Of a stretch of 64,000 nucleotides of DNA, positions 10,426-19,372 are shown in pieces. This stretch comes from Endobacterium cereale. GTDB taxonomy: Bacteria > Pseudomonadota > Alphaproteobacteria > Rhizobiales > Rhizobiaceae. The notes beneath the pieces were generated by a model. The model was not told the DNA's origin, did no database searches, and was given only the letters and a program-made list of their open reading frames with translations. Both the position numbers and the translations under genes were made by a program. The stretch covers positions 129,817 through 193,816 of the forward strand of contig NZ_WIXI01000038.1 in the NCBI RefSeq assembly GCF_009617585.1, read 5' to 3'. The first letter of the stretch is position 1; each line of letters opens with the position of its first letter.

Positions 10426-11811
10426 TTAGCGAGGGGAAAGCACGGCGGCAAAGAACCCATCCATGCCACCTGCAAACCCGTCTACCGGCGGCAACATTGC
10501 CGGAGTGGTACGGAATTCCCCAAGAGAGGTGATCGCTTTTTCCAACCCCGGCCATGCTACCGGATCGACCGGAACGCGGACAAGGTTCGGGTTGTCCGCC
10601 AGAACCTTGGCAACGACGGTTTCACCTTCAAGCGGATCAAGCGAGCAGTTCGAGAACACCACCAGACCGCCCGGCTTCACCAGAGTGATTGCATGACGGA
10701 GCATGCGCTCCTGCAGAACGGCCAGTTTACCGATATCCTCAGGTCCTTTGGTCCAGAACACATCCGGATGGCGGCGGGTCGTGCCGGTGGAAGAGCAGGG
10801 GGCGTCAAGCAGAACACCGTCCAGCAGTTCATCCGGTTTGAAATCAAAGAGATCGGCCTGGCGCACCTCGACCGACAGCTTGAGACGATCAAGGTTTTCC
10901 TGCAGCCTGCGCACACGATTAGCGGATTGCTCGATAGCGACCACATCTGCACCCGCCGCGGCAAGCTGCGCCGTCTTGCCTCCAGGGGCAGCGCAGAGAT
11001 CGGCAATACGCTTGCCCTTCAGATCGCCAAACAGTTTGGCCGGAATGGCGGCAGCGGCATCCTGGACCCACCAGGTACCATCCTCATATCCTTCAAGCCC
11101 CGAAACCGAACCATCGAAGGCCGGAAGTCGCACGCTGCCGGTGGCCAGTATCCGGCCATTCAACTTGCTCGCCCAGGCTTCGGGATCGGCTTTGACTGTC
11201 AGATCGATCGCAGGCGGCCAGAGTTGTGCTTCGGCGATGCGCATCGCGTCGTCTGCCCCATAGGCCTTTGCGAGGCGAGCGTGGAACCAAGCCGGCACGG
11301 GCGAGATTTCGGATGTTCTTGCGAGAAGATCGTCCTTTTCCCGTACCATGCGACGCAGCACCGCATTCACCAACTTGGCAAAACGGCGGTTACGCGGATC
11401 GCGATTGGCCTGTTCAACGGCGAGATCAACGGCTGCGTGCGCCGGCACATCAAGATGCAGGATCTGCGCAGCGGCCACGATGAGAACGTGATGAAGAGCG
11501 CGCGCACCTTCCGGAAGCGGTGCATCGATCAACGAAGCGATGGCAGCTTCGAGACGCAGGAGATGACGCAGCGCGGTCGTGAGAATGGCACGCGTCAACG
11601 CCCGGTCAGCATCACTCAGAGCCTTGTAGGCAGCATTGCCCTGGTTGAGATCCAGCATGCCATCAAGGGAAATCTTGCGATCGATCACCGCGCCGAGAAA
11701 CTTGGCAGCGGTCATGCGCACTTCCAGGCCCGGCTTGTCGGATGCGACCGGGCGAGAGGGCCGCGCACCGTTTGTCGATTTGGAAGGCTTCTTGTTTTTA
11801 TTCTCGTTCAA
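10426..11811 (-). CDS. rsmB: 16S rRNA (cytosine-C5) methyltransferase, RsmB family
   Basis: A 461-residue SAM-dependent RNA methyltransferase expected to make m5C in 16S rRNA (C967 in E. coli). An N-terminal NusB-like RNA-binding domain (about 30-170) precedes the Rossmann-fold catalytic domain. SAM-binding residues are seen in [20 protein letters not shown]. The two family cysteines are in [18 protein letters not shown] and VFSNCSLDP. The start is a TTG at 11811-11809 that overlaps the htpX stop (TTGA), so the two genes are probably translationally coupled. It could be a rhizobial RsmB paralogue with a different target cytosine. Confidence 0.92.
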   Translation of the reverse strand: MNENKNKKPSKSTNGARPSRPVASDKPGLEVRMTAAKFLGAVIDRKISLDGMLDLNQGNAAYKALSDADRALTRAILTTALRHLLRLEAAIASLIDAPLPEGARALHHVLIVAAAQILHLDVPAHAAVDLAVEQANRDPRNRRFAKLVNAVLRRMVREKDDLLARTSEISPVPAWFHARLAKAYGADDAMRIAEAQLWPPAIDLTVKADPEAWASKLNGRILATGSVRLPAFDGSVSGLEGYEDGTWWVQDAAAAIPAKLFGDLKGKRIADLCAAPGGKTAQLAAAGADVVAIEQSANRVRRLQENLDRLKLSVEVRQADLFDFKPDELLDGVLLDAPCSSTGTTRRHPDVFWTKGPEDIGKLAVLQERMLRHAITLVKPGGLVVFSNCSLDPLEGETVVAKVLADNPNLVRVPVDPVAWPGLEKAITSLGEFRTTPAMLPPVDGFAGGMDGFFAAVLSPR

Positions 11812-12767
11812 GACCAGGGACCTTTGCGCGGTTCATCAGAGCCGCGGCCCCAGCCTGTATTGGGTACGGAACGTGCGGCGCGCTGCGGTCTAGCAGCCTG
11901 AAAGCCGCCAGTCGAGGCAGTAGAAGCAAAGGAGGATGCCATTTCCTGCAAGGCAGCGATGCGGTTCTCGGTATTTGGGTGGGTAGAGAACAGATTGTCC
12001 ATGCGCTCACCCGACAGCGGATTGATGATGAACATGTGCGCGGTGGCTGGATTACGCTCGGCGTCGTAATTGGGGATAGCATGCGCAGCACCGGAGATCT
12101 TAGCAAGCGCCGAGGCAAGCCACATCGGATTGCCGCAGATTTCCGCCCCGCGACGGTCGGCTGAATATTCGCGTGTGCGGCTAACAGCCATCTGCACAAT
12201 CATCGCCGCGAAAGGCGCAACGACCATCGCCACGATCGTGCCGATCACACCCAACGGATTGTTGGAACGATTTCCGCTGAAGAACATGGCGAAATTGGCA
12301 AGCATGGAAATAGCACCGGCAAATGTCGCAGTTATCGTCATGATCAGGGTGTCGCGGTTCTGAATATGCGCCAGTTCATGCGCCATCACACCTGCCACCT
12401 CTTCCGGCGTCAGGCGCTCCAATAGACCCGTCGAGGCGGCAACGGCAGAATTCTCCGGGTTGCGACCTGTGGCAAACGCATTCGGCTGCGGGTTGTCGTA
12501 AACGTAGACGCGCGGCATTGGCAGGCCGGCATTGGCCGACAGATCACGGATCATATGAAACAGTTCGGGCGCATTGCGCTCGTCCACTTCCTGCGCATGA
12601 TAGGCAGACAGAACCATCCTGTCGGAATTCCAGTAGGAAAACAGGTTCATGCCGGCAGCGATCACCAGTGCGATCATCATACCGCCCTTGCCTCCGATCA
12701 GCAGGCCAATCCCCATGAACAGCGCTGTCATAAAGGCCAGAAGCATGGCGGTGCGCATCATATTCAT
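11808..12767 (-). CDS. htpX: Zinc metalloprotease HtpX
   Basis: Inner-membrane M48-family protease involved in quality control of damaged membrane proteins. The 319-residue protein has two N-terminal transmembrane segments (about residues 5-50), then the zinc-binding HELAH motif in [14 protein letters not shown] near residue 125. A further hydrophobic pair follows, and a downstream glutamate lies in [14 protein letters not shown]. The frame extends upstream to 12818, but the ATG at 12767 has GGGAGAG 6 bp upstream. It overlaps the start of rsmB by 4 bp, forming an htpX-rsmB unit. The low-complexity tail after about residue 290 is typical of rhizobial members. Confidence 0.95.
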   Translation of the reverse strand: MNMMRTAMLLAFMTALFMGIGLLIGGKGGMMIALVIAAGMNLFSYWNSDRMVLSAYHAQEVDERNAPELFHMIRDLSANAGLPMPRVYVYDNPQPNAFATGRNPENSAVAASTGLLERLTPEEVAGVMAHELAHIQNRDTLIMTITATFAGAISMLANFAMFFSGNRSNNPLGVIGTIVAMVVAPFAAMIVQMAVSRTREYSADRRGAEICGNPMWLASALAKISGAAHAIPNYDAERNPATAHMFIINPLSGERMDNLFSTHPNTENRIAALQEMASSFASTASTGGFQAARPQRAARSVPNTGWGRGSDEPRKGPWS

Positions 12768-12854
12768 CGTCATCTCTCCCGTTGCCAGTAAACCGAAGGG
12801 TTTTCCATTCTCGTTCAACGGCCTATGATGTGGTGAATTCAGCCTGTTTTTTCA

Positions 12855-13097
12855 ATGAACCATCCGGTGAGCGGAATGCAAACTGCCGATAATGACAATG
12901 CCGAAACCGTAATAGAACCTGTTACTGACCCAAAGCCACTCTCACCTGCCGCACAACGCGCGCTGCAAGAGGCCGAAGAGCGCCGCCAGGCAACGGTTCA
13001 GGCGGCGCAGATGCCGGAAGAATTCGGCGGTCGTGGCGGCGCCGATCCCGCGCGATTTGGCGACTGGGAAATCAACGGCCGGGCTATCGATTTTTAA
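12855..13097 (+). CDS. DUF1674 protein, SDHAF4-like succinate dehydrogenase assembly factor
   Basis: An 80-residue protein ending in EFGGRGGADPARFGDWEIN and GRAIDF, the conserved C-terminal signature of the DUF1674/SDHAF4 family. The mitochondrial relatives (Sdh8/SDHAF4) bind flavinated SdhA and promote assembly of succinate dehydrogenase; a matching role in alphaproteobacteria is inferred from homology. The N-terminal half is acidic, low in complexity and likely disordered. It stands alone between htpX (divergent) and the thermonuclease-like gene, away from sdh genes. Confidence 0.85.
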   Translation: MNHPVSGMQTADNDNAETVIEPVTDPKPLSPAAQRALQEAEERRQATVQAAQMPEEFGGRGGADPARFGDWEINGRAIDF

Positions 13098-13145
13098 GTA
13101 AATATTCCTATTGAATTCTGAGATGAATTGGAATTTATTCCTTTC

Positions 13146-13589
13146 ATGTCAAACTTTCTCTCACTCGCCTGTGCTCTTCTGCTTGTCTTTGCCACAGAGG
13201 TGTTGGCACGAGACGAGGTTGTTGGCCCGGTTGAGGCCGAAATCCTGCGTGTCGTGGATGGCGACACCTTGCTGGTGGAGGCACGACCATGGCCGCAACA
13301 GCGTGTGGAAGTCTATGTGCGCATACGCGGCATCGATGCCCCCGAAATAAGGTCGAATTGCCAGCAAGTCCGTGAAGCGGGAGCGGAGGCCCTGCGGGTG
13401 CTGGAAAACTTGGCTGAGCGGTCAGCGAAAATCCAACTCACCCACATTTCGGGCGACAAATATTTTGGCCGGATCGTTGCCGACGTGGCGCTGACGGATG
13501 GAAGCAGTGCAGCCGAGAGCATGCGGTCGGCGGGGGTCGTCCGAGATTATTACTGTGGTCGCAAGCAGAGAGAAACCTGCGGAAGCTGA
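13146..13589 (+). CDS. Secreted thermonuclease-like (SNase/TNase fold) protein
   Basis: A 147-residue protein with a Sec signal peptide (SNFLSLACALLLVFATEVLA) and a staphylococcal-nuclease-like domain. Expected active-site residues are visible: aspartate in RVVDGDTLLVE, the RIRGIDAPEIR segment supplying Arg, Asp and Glu, and a later Arg in DKYFGRIVADV. It probably acts as a periplasmic or extracellular nuclease, though many small rhizobial members are uncharacterised. An in-frame TTG start at 13128 is possible, but the ATG at 13146 gives a cleaner signal peptide. No strong ribosome-binding site precedes either. Two C-terminal cysteines (YYCGRKQRETCGS) may form a disulphide. Confidence 0.8.
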   Translation: MSNFLSLACALLLVFATEVLARDEVVGPVEAEILRVVDGDTLLVEARPWPQQRVEVYVRIRGIDAPEIRSNCQQVREAGAEALRVLENLAERSAKIQLTHISGDKYFGRIVADVALTDGSSAAESMRSAGVVRDYYCGRKQRETCGS

Positions 13590-13610
13590 ACTGATTGTTC
13601 CCACCAAACC

Positions 13611-14248
13611 TCATCTGCCCTTATTTTCGAGCAGAGCTTCGACAAGAGCCATATTCGGTTCGAAATATGTTTCGAAGTGAGCACGACCTCTCGCCTGCGC
13701 TTCATCAATCCGCTGCTTGTCCAGCATGGAAGCGAGCTGCATCGCATTGGCCATGGCGGATTCGTCCATGATCGACTGGTGAGTGGCTGGATAGATCCAG
13801 GCAAAGCCCTCGATCAAATCGCGCTCGACACCTTTGCCTTCGACATAAAGCAGGCCGAGCTCGTTGGAGGCACGAAAATCTCCCTCTTGGCGGCAAATTC
13901 ATACCATTTGGCAGCAGCGGCATTGTCCTGTTCCGTGCCTTGCCCCTTGCGATAGGATTGCGCGAGATTGAATGCCGCCAGTACGCTGCCGCCCTCTGCG
14001 CCCCTGCGGTAAAGCTCGACTGCCCTGCCAAAATCCTGCGCCACCGCCTTGCCCTCGGCATAAGCGACACCGAGATTGAAATAAGCTTGTTCGTCACCAC
14101 TGGCAGCCGCCTTTTCAAGTTCCTGCATGGCAAGCGGGTAGTTGCCCTTCTGATAGGCGGCAATGCCTTTTGCGGTATCGGAAAGGGCAGGGCCCGAAAA
14201 CACCGACAGCAGAGCCGACAAGATACCCATTCGTAGCAATCCCTTCAT
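13611..14248 (-). pseudogene. Sel1-repeat (TPR-like) exported protein, broken by a one-base frameshift
   Basis: Starts at an ATG (14248) with AGGAAGG upstream and a signal peptide (MGILSALLSVFSGPALS), followed by Sel1-like repeats (AYFNLGVAYAEGKAVAQDFG, AAFNLAQSYRKGQGTEQDNA). Just after KWYEFAAKR the frame runs to an early stop at 13814. Adding one G in the G-run at 13882-13884 restores the expected next repeat (GDFRASNELGLLYVEGKGVE) and joins the frame to the downstream segment ending at 13611. The restored product would be about 212 residues. This is either a genuine inactivating deletion or a homopolymer sequencing error. Sel1 proteins are usually protein-interaction scaffolds; the partner is unknown. 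Confidence 0.8.
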
Positions 14249-14340
14249 GTCGCGGCCTTCCTGATCAATCCTCGAAACATTTATAGGGCCGGTGCCAGAA
14301 GCGCACAGATCAACCGCCCAAATAAATGGCGCGAAGGAGA

Positions 14341-14363
14341 AGGGGCCGATGAACGGCCCCTTG
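14341..14363 (-). terminator. Terminator hairpin downstream of acs
   Basis: A perfect 9-bp stem (AAGGGGCCG / CGGCCCCTT) with a 5-base loop begins 5 bp after the acs stop. The following minus-strand sequence is pyrimidine-rich rather than a pure T run. Confidence 0.6.
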
Positions 14364-14367
14364 TGGA

Positions 14368-16323
14368 TCATGCTTCGATCTTGTTTTGACGATTTTCGAT
14401 CAGATCATCGACAACGGCTGGATCAGCAAGCGTCGAAGTATCCCCGAGAGCACCAAAATCATCCTCAGCGATTTTTCGCAAAATACGTCGCATGATCTTG
14501 CCCGAACGGGTTTTCGGCAGGCCGGGCGCAAACTGGATCTTGTCCGGCGTGGCAATCGGGCCAATCTCGTTGCGGACATGTTTGACGAGTTCCTGTCGCA
14601 GCGTATCGGTCCCCTCATTACCGGCCATCAGGGTCACGTAACAATAGATGCCCTGGCCCTTGAGACCGTGCGGATAACCGACCACCGCCGCTTCCGAAAC
14701 GAGATTGTGCGAAACCAGAGCCGATTCCACCTCGGCCGTACCGAGACGATGACCGGAAACGTTCAAGACGTCGTCGACGCGACCGGTGATCCAGTAATAA
14801 CCGTCCTCATCCCGACGGCAGCCATCGCCGGTGAAATATTTCCCCTTGTAGGTGGAGAAATAGGTCTGCACGAAGCGTTCATGATCACCATAAACACTGC
14901 GCATCTGGCCCGGCCAGCTGTCGATGATGCAGAGATTGCCGTCGGCAGCACCTTCCAGCACGTTGCCTTCGTTATCGACAAGCTGCGGCTGCACGCCGAA
15001 GAACGGTGTCGTTGCTGAGCCGGGCTTGAGGTCCGTGACGCCGGGCAGGGGGGTTATCATGTGGCCGCCGGTCTCGGTCTGCCACCACGTATCAACGATC
15101 GGGCAACGTTTGTCGCCGACGACGTTGTAATACCATTCCCACGCTTCGGGGTTGATAGGCTCGCCCACGGTGCCGAGTAGCCGCAGACTGGAGCGTGAAG
15201 AACGGGTCACAAAATCGTCGCCGACACTCATCAGTGAGCGAATGGCCGTTGGCGCCGTGTAGAAAATGTTGACCTTATGCTTGTCGACCACTTCCCAGAA
15301 GCGGCCATTGTCCGGGAAATTGGGCACACCCTCGAACATCAGCGTCGTCGCGCAATTCGCCAGTGGCCCGTAGACGAGGTAGGAATGTCCGGTCACCCAG
15401 CCGACATCGGCGGTGCACCAGTAGATATCGCCGTCCTGATAATCGAACGTGTATTCGTGCGTCATTGCCGCATAGACGAGATAGCCACCCGTCGTGTGCA
15501 GCACGCCTTTCGGTTTACCGGTAGAGCCCGAGGTGTAGAGGATGAACAGCGGATCCTCAGCCTTCATTTTTACCGGTTCGCAGTGCCCCTTAACGGTGGC
15601 GATTTCCTGATGGTACCAGAGGTCACGGCCTGGCGCCCAGTTGGTCTTGCCGCCGGTGCGGCGCACGACCAGAACCTTGTTGACGGTCACATACTGGCGA
15701 GCGGCAATGTGGATGGCCTTGTCGGTGTTTTCCTTGAGCGGCACCGGCTTGCCGCCGCGTACGCCTTCATCGCAGGTAATAACGAACGTGGATTCGCAAT
15801 CGATGATACGACCAGCCAGAGCTTCCGGCGAAAAGCCTCCGAACACGACCGAATGCACGGCGCCGATGCGCGCGCAAGCCAACATCGCATAAGCTGCTTC
15901 CGGGATCATAGGCATGTAAATGGTCACCCGGTCACCCTTCTTGACGCCGTGCTTTTTCAGCACATTCGCCATGCGGCAGACCTGATCATAAAGCTGGTTA
16001 TAGGTGATCTTCTTGTCGATATAGGGGTTGTCACCTTCCCAGATGATCGCCGTGCGCTCCCCATGCGTCTTCAGATGCCTGTCGATGCAATTATAGGAAA
16101 CATTGGTCAGCCCGTCCTCGAACCACTTGATCGAGACCTTGCCCTTGAAGGAGGTGTTTTTGACCTTTGTATAGGGTTTGAACCAGTCGATCCGCCGGCC
16201 GTGCTTGCCCCAGAACTTGTCCGGATCCTCAATGCTCTCTTCATACCATTTTTCGTATTTCTCCTTGTCGATCAGCGCCTTCGCCCTTGTCGACTTGAGA
16301 ACCGGATAAATTTTTTCGGACAT
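14368..16323 (-). CDS. acs: Acetyl-CoA synthetase (AMP-forming)
   Basis: Activates acetate to acetyl-CoA via acetyl-AMP in the cytoplasm. The 651-residue length is standard for Acs. The ATP/AMP-binding P-loop-like motif [11 protein letters not shown] is near residue 265. The signature [16 protein letters not shown] follows, and the C-terminal [11 protein letters not shown] carries the lysine that is acetylated to switch the enzyme off in other bacteria. The ATG has a strong GGGAGGAG ribosome-binding site. A second, shorter relative (prpE) lies 3 kb upstream on the same strand. Confidence 0.96.
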   Translation of the reverse strand: MSEKIYPVLKSTRAKALIDKEKYEKWYEESIEDPDKFWGKHGRRIDWFKPYTKVKNTSFKGKVSIKWFEDGLTNVSYNCIDRHLKTHGERTAIIWEGDNPYIDKKITYNQLYDQVCRMANVLKKHGVKKGDRVTIYMPMIPEAAYAMLACARIGAVHSVVFGGFSPEALAGRIIDCESTFVITCDEGVRGGKPVPLKENTDKAIHIAARQYVTVNKVLVVRRTGGKTNWAPGRDLWYHQEIATVKGHCEPVKMKAEDPLFILYTSGSTGKPKGVLHTTGGYLVYAAMTHEYTFDYQDGDIYWCTADVGWVTGHSYLVYGPLANCATTLMFEGVPNFPDNGRFWEVVDKHKVNIFYTAPTAIRSLMSVGDDFVTRSSRSSLRLLGTVGEPINPEAWEWYYNVVGDKRCPIVDTWWQTETGGHMITPLPGVTDLKPGSATTPFFGVQPQLVDNEGNVLEGAADGNLCIIDSWPGQMRSVYGDHERFVQTYFSTYKGKYFTGDGCRRDEDGYYWITGRVDDVLNVSGHRLGTAEVESALVSHNLVSEAAVVGYPHGLKGQGIYCYVTLMAGNEGTDTLRQELVKHVRNEIGPIATPDKIQFAPGLPKTRSGKIMRRILRKIAEDDFGALGDTSTLADPAVVDDLIENRQNKIEA

Positions 16324-16574
16324 GAAACTCCTCCCTCATTTGCGAGCCGACACCTTGCATCCATCAACGTGCGACATTCTGACATTCATACAAATTGGGG
16401 CAGGGGCGGCAATTAGACAAATGGAGATGAGAAGAGAGAATGTGATCTTCGGGATTGCGTTTCTGAGAATTGCAATTCTGTCCCAAATCGATTATACGGC
16501 GTCTAATTCCCGGAAATGGTGGTTGATACCCACGGCCCGCGACACCGGCGCGGACGGACAGAGGAACTATATCC

Positions 16575-17282
16575 ATGGCTCAACAATTGCTCATGCCGAA
16601 GGCCACCGCAGTATGGCTGGTCGATAACACGGCGCTTTCCTTTGATCAGATTGCCACCTTCTGCAAACTTCATCCGCTTGAGGTGAAGGCAATTGCCGAT
16701 GGTGAAGCCGCTCAGGGTATCAAGGGCCTCGACCCGATCTCCACCGGCCAGCTTTCGCGCGACGAAATCGCTCGCGGTGAAGGTGACATCAATTACAAGC
16801 TCAAGCTTTCGGAACCAAAAGTTCGCGTACCTGAATCCAAGCGCCGTGGCCCGCGCTACACCCCGGTTTCCAAGCGTCAGGACCGTCCCAACGCCATTCT
16901 CTGGCTGGTTCGCAACCATCCGGAACTGAAGGACACGCAGATTTCGCGTCTCGTCGGCACCACCAAGTCGACGATCGAACAGATCCGTGACCGCACACAC
17001 TGGAACGCCACCAACCTGACCCCGATGGATCCGGTAACGCTCGGCCTCTGCAGCCAGATCGACCTTGACCTCGAAGTCGAACGCGCCGCCAAGAACCGGC
17101 CGCTGCCGACGGCCGCCGAGCTCGGTGCTTCGCTACGTCCGGCCAACGAAACAGAGAACCTCGACTTCGGTTATCGCAACGAGCGCGAAGAAGAGAAGGA
17201 AATCGATGCGGATGCCGTTTTCGCGAAGCTCAGCTCGCTGAAATCGACCCGCACGGAAGAGGAGGACGAAGACAACTTCTAA
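16575..17282 (+). CDS. trcR: TrcR/DUF1013 family cell-cycle regulator
   Basis: A 235-residue cytoplasmic protein of the alphaproteobacterial DUF1013 family, which carries the name TrcR (cell-cycle transcriptional regulator) in current databases. The N-terminal part (MPKATAVWLVDNTALSFDQI) and the middle part (NAILWLVRNHPELKDTQISR, then VGTTKSTIEQIRDR near 120-145) look like two helix-turn-helix-like units. The C-terminus is acidic and likely disordered. A good ribosome-binding site (AGAGGAAC) precedes the ATG. It is convergent with minCDE, sharing a strong terminator. The precise DNA targets are not evident here. Confidence 0.8.
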   Translation: MAQQLLMPKATAVWLVDNTALSFDQIATFCKLHPLEVKAIADGEAAQGIKGLDPISTGQLSRDEIARGEGDINYKLKLSEPKVRVPESKRRGPRYTPVSKRQDRPNAILWLVRNHPELKDTQISRLVGTTKSTIEQIRDRTHWNATNLTPMDPVTLGLCSQIDLDLEVERAAKNRPLPTAAELGASLRPANETENLDFGYRNEREEEKEIDADAVFAKLSSLKSTRTEEEDEDNF

Positions 17283-17310
17283 GTCGTCTCGTTCTTTTAT
17301 CTTTAAGCCC

Positions 17311-17351
17311 AAAACAAAACCCCGCCGATATGATCGGCGGGGTTTTGTTTT
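17311..17351. terminator. Strong bidirectional terminator between trcR and minE
   Basis: CCCCGCCGAT (17320-17329), loop ATG, ATCGGCGGGG (17333-17342), flanked by AAAACAAAA on the left and TTTTGTTTT on the right, giving a uridine tract in both directions. It serves the convergent trcR and minCDE transcripts. Confidence 0.93.
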
Positions 17352-17389
17352 ATCTGGATCAGAAGCCGGGATAACCGGCTTCTCTTTTC

Positions 17390-17650
17390 TCATGCGGCTT
17401 GAAGGGTCGCCTTCAGCGGAATTTCGACATCGATCTCGAGGATCGACATGTTCTCGTCGCGGTCCATCTTCACGTGAACACGATCAGCGTCGAGTTCGAC
17501 ATGCTTGGCGATGACGGCGAGGATTTCCTCACGCAGGATCGATACGAGATCGGAGCCGGCAGATGCGCGTTCATGAGCCAGCAGAACCTGCAGGCGCTCG
17601 CGCGCCATCGGCGCCGATTTGTTCTTGCGGAAAAGACCAAAAATACTCAT
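17390..17650 (-). CDS. minE: Cell division topological specificity factor MinE
   Basis: An 86-residue protein with the N-terminal amphipathic [20 protein letters not shown] region that binds membrane and MinD, followed by the dimerising topological-specificity domain ([37 protein letters not shown]). It stimulates the MinD ATPase to drive pole-to-pole oscillation and so keeps the MinC inhibitor away from midcell. Its start overlaps the minD stop by 4 bp (ATGA). Confidence 0.95.
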   Translation of the reverse strand: MSIFGLFRKNKSAPMARERLQVLLAHERASAGSDLVSILREEILAVIAKHVELDADRVHVKMDRDENMSILEIDVEIPLKATLQAA

Positions 17651-18462
17651 GCGGCCTTCCTTCCAAAAATCTTACCGAAAATACCTCGCTTATCGCCAGG
17701 GATAGAGATCGGCAGCTGTTCGCCGCGGAGGCGGCGTGCAGCTTCGAAATAGGCCATGGCCGGCGCGCAACGTGCATCCGCCAAAGTCACCGGTGCACCC
17801 ATATTGGAGGCGCGCAGCACGTCGCTGCTTTCCGGAATGATCCCGATCAGCGGGATCGACAGGATTTCGAGAACGTCATCAACCTTCAGCATGTCGCCTC
17901 GTTCGGCGCGCACCGCATCGTAGCGGGTGAGCAAAAGGTGCTTTTCCATGCGCTCGCCACGTTCGGCCTTCAGCGTCTTGGAATCGAGCAGACCGATGAT
18001 GCGGTCCGAATCACGCACCGACGATACTTCCGGATTGGTGACAACAACCGCCATGTCGGCATGGCGCATGGCGAGCGTGGCGCCCCGCTCTATACCGGCG
18101 GGGCTGTCGCAGATGACCCAGTCGAACACGCGCTTCAGTTCGGTGATGACGCGGTCGACACCTTCAGTGGTCAGATTGTCCTTGTCACGGGTTTGCGAAG
18201 CAGGAAGCAGGAACAGGCTTTCGAGGCGCTTATCGCGAATCAGTGCCTGCGTAAGCTTGGCTTCGCCCTGAATGACGTTGACCAGATCGTAGACGACCCG
18301 GCGCTCGGCACCCATGACGAGGTCAAGATTGCGAAGGCCGACATCGAAGTCCACCACAACAACCCGTTCGCCATTCTGCGCCAGCGCTGCGCCGAGGGCG
18401 GCGGTCGACGTTGTCTTGCCGACCCCGCCCTTGCCGGATGTCACCACGATGACTTTGCCCAT
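17647..18462 (-). CDS. minD: Septum site-determining ATPase MinD
   Basis: A 271-residue ParA/MinD-type ATPase. The deviant Walker A motif [11 protein letters not shown] is at the N-terminus, with [16 protein letters not shown] and [10 protein letters not shown] (switch regions) following. An amphipathic C-terminal tail ([14 protein letters not shown]) is expected to be the membrane-targeting helix. It recruits MinC to the membrane. The frame extends to 18528, but the ATG at 18462 has AGGAGAT 4-8 bp upstream and gives the standard N-terminus. It lies 31 bp after minC. Confidence 0.97.
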   Translation of the reverse strand: MGKVIVVTSGKGGVGKTTSTAALGAALAQNGERVVVVDFDVGLRNLDLVMGAERRVVYDLVNVIQGEAKLTQALIRDKRLESLFLLPASQTRDKDNLTTEGVDRVITELKRVFDWVICDSPAGIERGATLAMRHADMAVVVTNPEVSSVRDSDRIIGLLDSKTLKAERGERMEKHLLLTRYDAVRAERGDMLKVDDVLEILSIPLIGIIPESSDVLRASNMGAPVTLADARCAPAMAYFEAARRLRGEQLPISIPGDKRGIFGKIFGRKAA

Positions 18463-18493
18463 CTTTATCTCCTGTTTCCTGCCGTTTCCCGGC

Positions 18494-19237
18494 TTAGATA
18501 ATTGTCGAGGCCATGATCGAATCACCATCCAGCCAAAGCTGAACGGGCTGCCCTACCACTGACGGCGACATGTCCTCGATCATTTTGTAAATGCCATCTA
18601 TAGCCACCAACTCTGCCTCAAGCTTGCGGCAGAAGATTCTCGATGCAGAATTTCCGATCGAGCCAGCCATGGCACGGCCGCGAAGTGCTCCGTAAATATG
18701 GATCGAACCGCCAGCGATAACCTCGGCGCCGGAAGCTACAGAACCGACGATTGTCACATCCCCCTCGGGGAAGATGATCGACTGGCCTGAACGCACAGGC
18801 TCATTGATGATCAGCGACTGAGCAACAGCGCGGACCTGCGGAAATTCAGCTTGACCTGGTGCATCGGACGCGGTTTCGGCTTCGTCAGATACCGTTTCGC
18901 GTTCCTTGACCTCGATATCGGCAGCAGGCTTGCCGCCTTTCATGGCCGGCGGCATGCCCGGACCAAGCATAGAAGGCCGCGCACCCTCTATGCCCATGAT
19001 TCGGACATTGCGCTCCGCCAGTTGCTCGAAAAGCTCCTTCAGCTGAACCTTGTCGATGGCAAGACCAGTGACATCCAGCACAACAGGGCGATCAAGAAAA
19101 AAGCCCGCGGATCGGGAGGCAAGGTCGTCCAGCCTGACGAGCCAGTCATCAAGCGGCAGGTCGGGTGAAAGAACGAGCGCCAGGAAGGAGCGGCCCTTGA
19201 TGCGGATTGAGCGTGCGTCAGTTAACACTTTGGTCAT
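18494..19237 (-). CDS. minC: Septum site-determining protein MinC
   Basis: A 247-residue FtsZ-assembly inhibitor. The N-terminal domain (about 1-105, SIRIKGRSFLALVLSPDLPL) precedes a Pro/acid-rich linker. The C-terminal right-handed beta-helix domain (about 140-245) is recognisable by VRSGQSIIFPEGDVTIVGSV and GGSIHIYGALRGRAMAG, which bind MinD and FtsZ. It is first in the minC-minD-minE operon. A TTAA-N7-TTAAC sequence sits 43 bp upstream of the ATG, matching the CtrA consensus. The ribosome-binding site is weak. Confidence 0.95.
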   Translation of the reverse strand: MTKVLTDARSIRIKGRSFLALVLSPDLPLDDWLVRLDDLASRSAGFFLDRPVVLDVTGLAIDKVQLKELFEQLAERNVRIMGIEGARPSMLGPGMPPAMKGGKPAADIEVKERETVSDEAETASDAPGQAEFPQVRAVAQSLIINEPVRSGQSIIFPEGDVTIVGSVASGAEVIAGGSIHIYGALRGRAMAGSIGNSASRIFCRKLEAELVAIDGIYKMIEDMSPSVVGQPVQLWLDGDSIMASTII

Positions 19238-19279
19238 CTACGTAAAGAAATCGTTGCGAATTCATTAACGCGCACATGG

Positions 19280-19295
19280 TTAACAAATCGTTAAC
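19280..19295 (-). promoter_or_regulatory. CtrA-like binding site upstream of minCDE
   Basis: TTAA-CAAATCG-TTAAC is a full match to the alphaproteobacterial CtrA consensus TTAA-N7-TTAA. It lies 43 bp upstream of the minC ATG, a promoter-proximal position. In Sinorhizobium meliloti CtrA has been reported to control min genes, so regulation here is plausible. Confidence 0.65.
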
Positions 19296-19319
19296 AATCA
19301 CTATTTGAGGCAGCAAATG

Positions 19320-19349
19320 GCCTGCTTGAAGACACCGCTTCAAACAGGC
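19320..19349 (-). terminator. Hairpin downstream of prpE, candidate terminator
   Basis: GCCTGCTTGAAG and CTTCAAACAGGC pair over 12 bp with a single mismatch around a 6-base loop, 24 bp beyond the prpE stop. There is no following T tract, so it may be Rho-assisted or act as a 3' stabilising stem. Confidence 0.4.
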
Positions 19350-19372
19350 TAAGCCGTTAGGGAAAAATGCTT

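Noticed and set aside
10402..11901. 499-codon open frame antisense to rsmB
   Set aside because: Opposite strand encodes a full RsmB with catalytic cysteines; the antisense frame has no recognisable domain.
16324..16574. 250-bp spacer between acs and trcR, looking for a small RNA or riboswitch
   Set aside because: It must hold two divergent promoters, but I see no conserved RNA fold or terminator in it.
17466..17481. TTCACGTGAA core in minE resembling parS
   Set aside because: Six mismatches outside the core.
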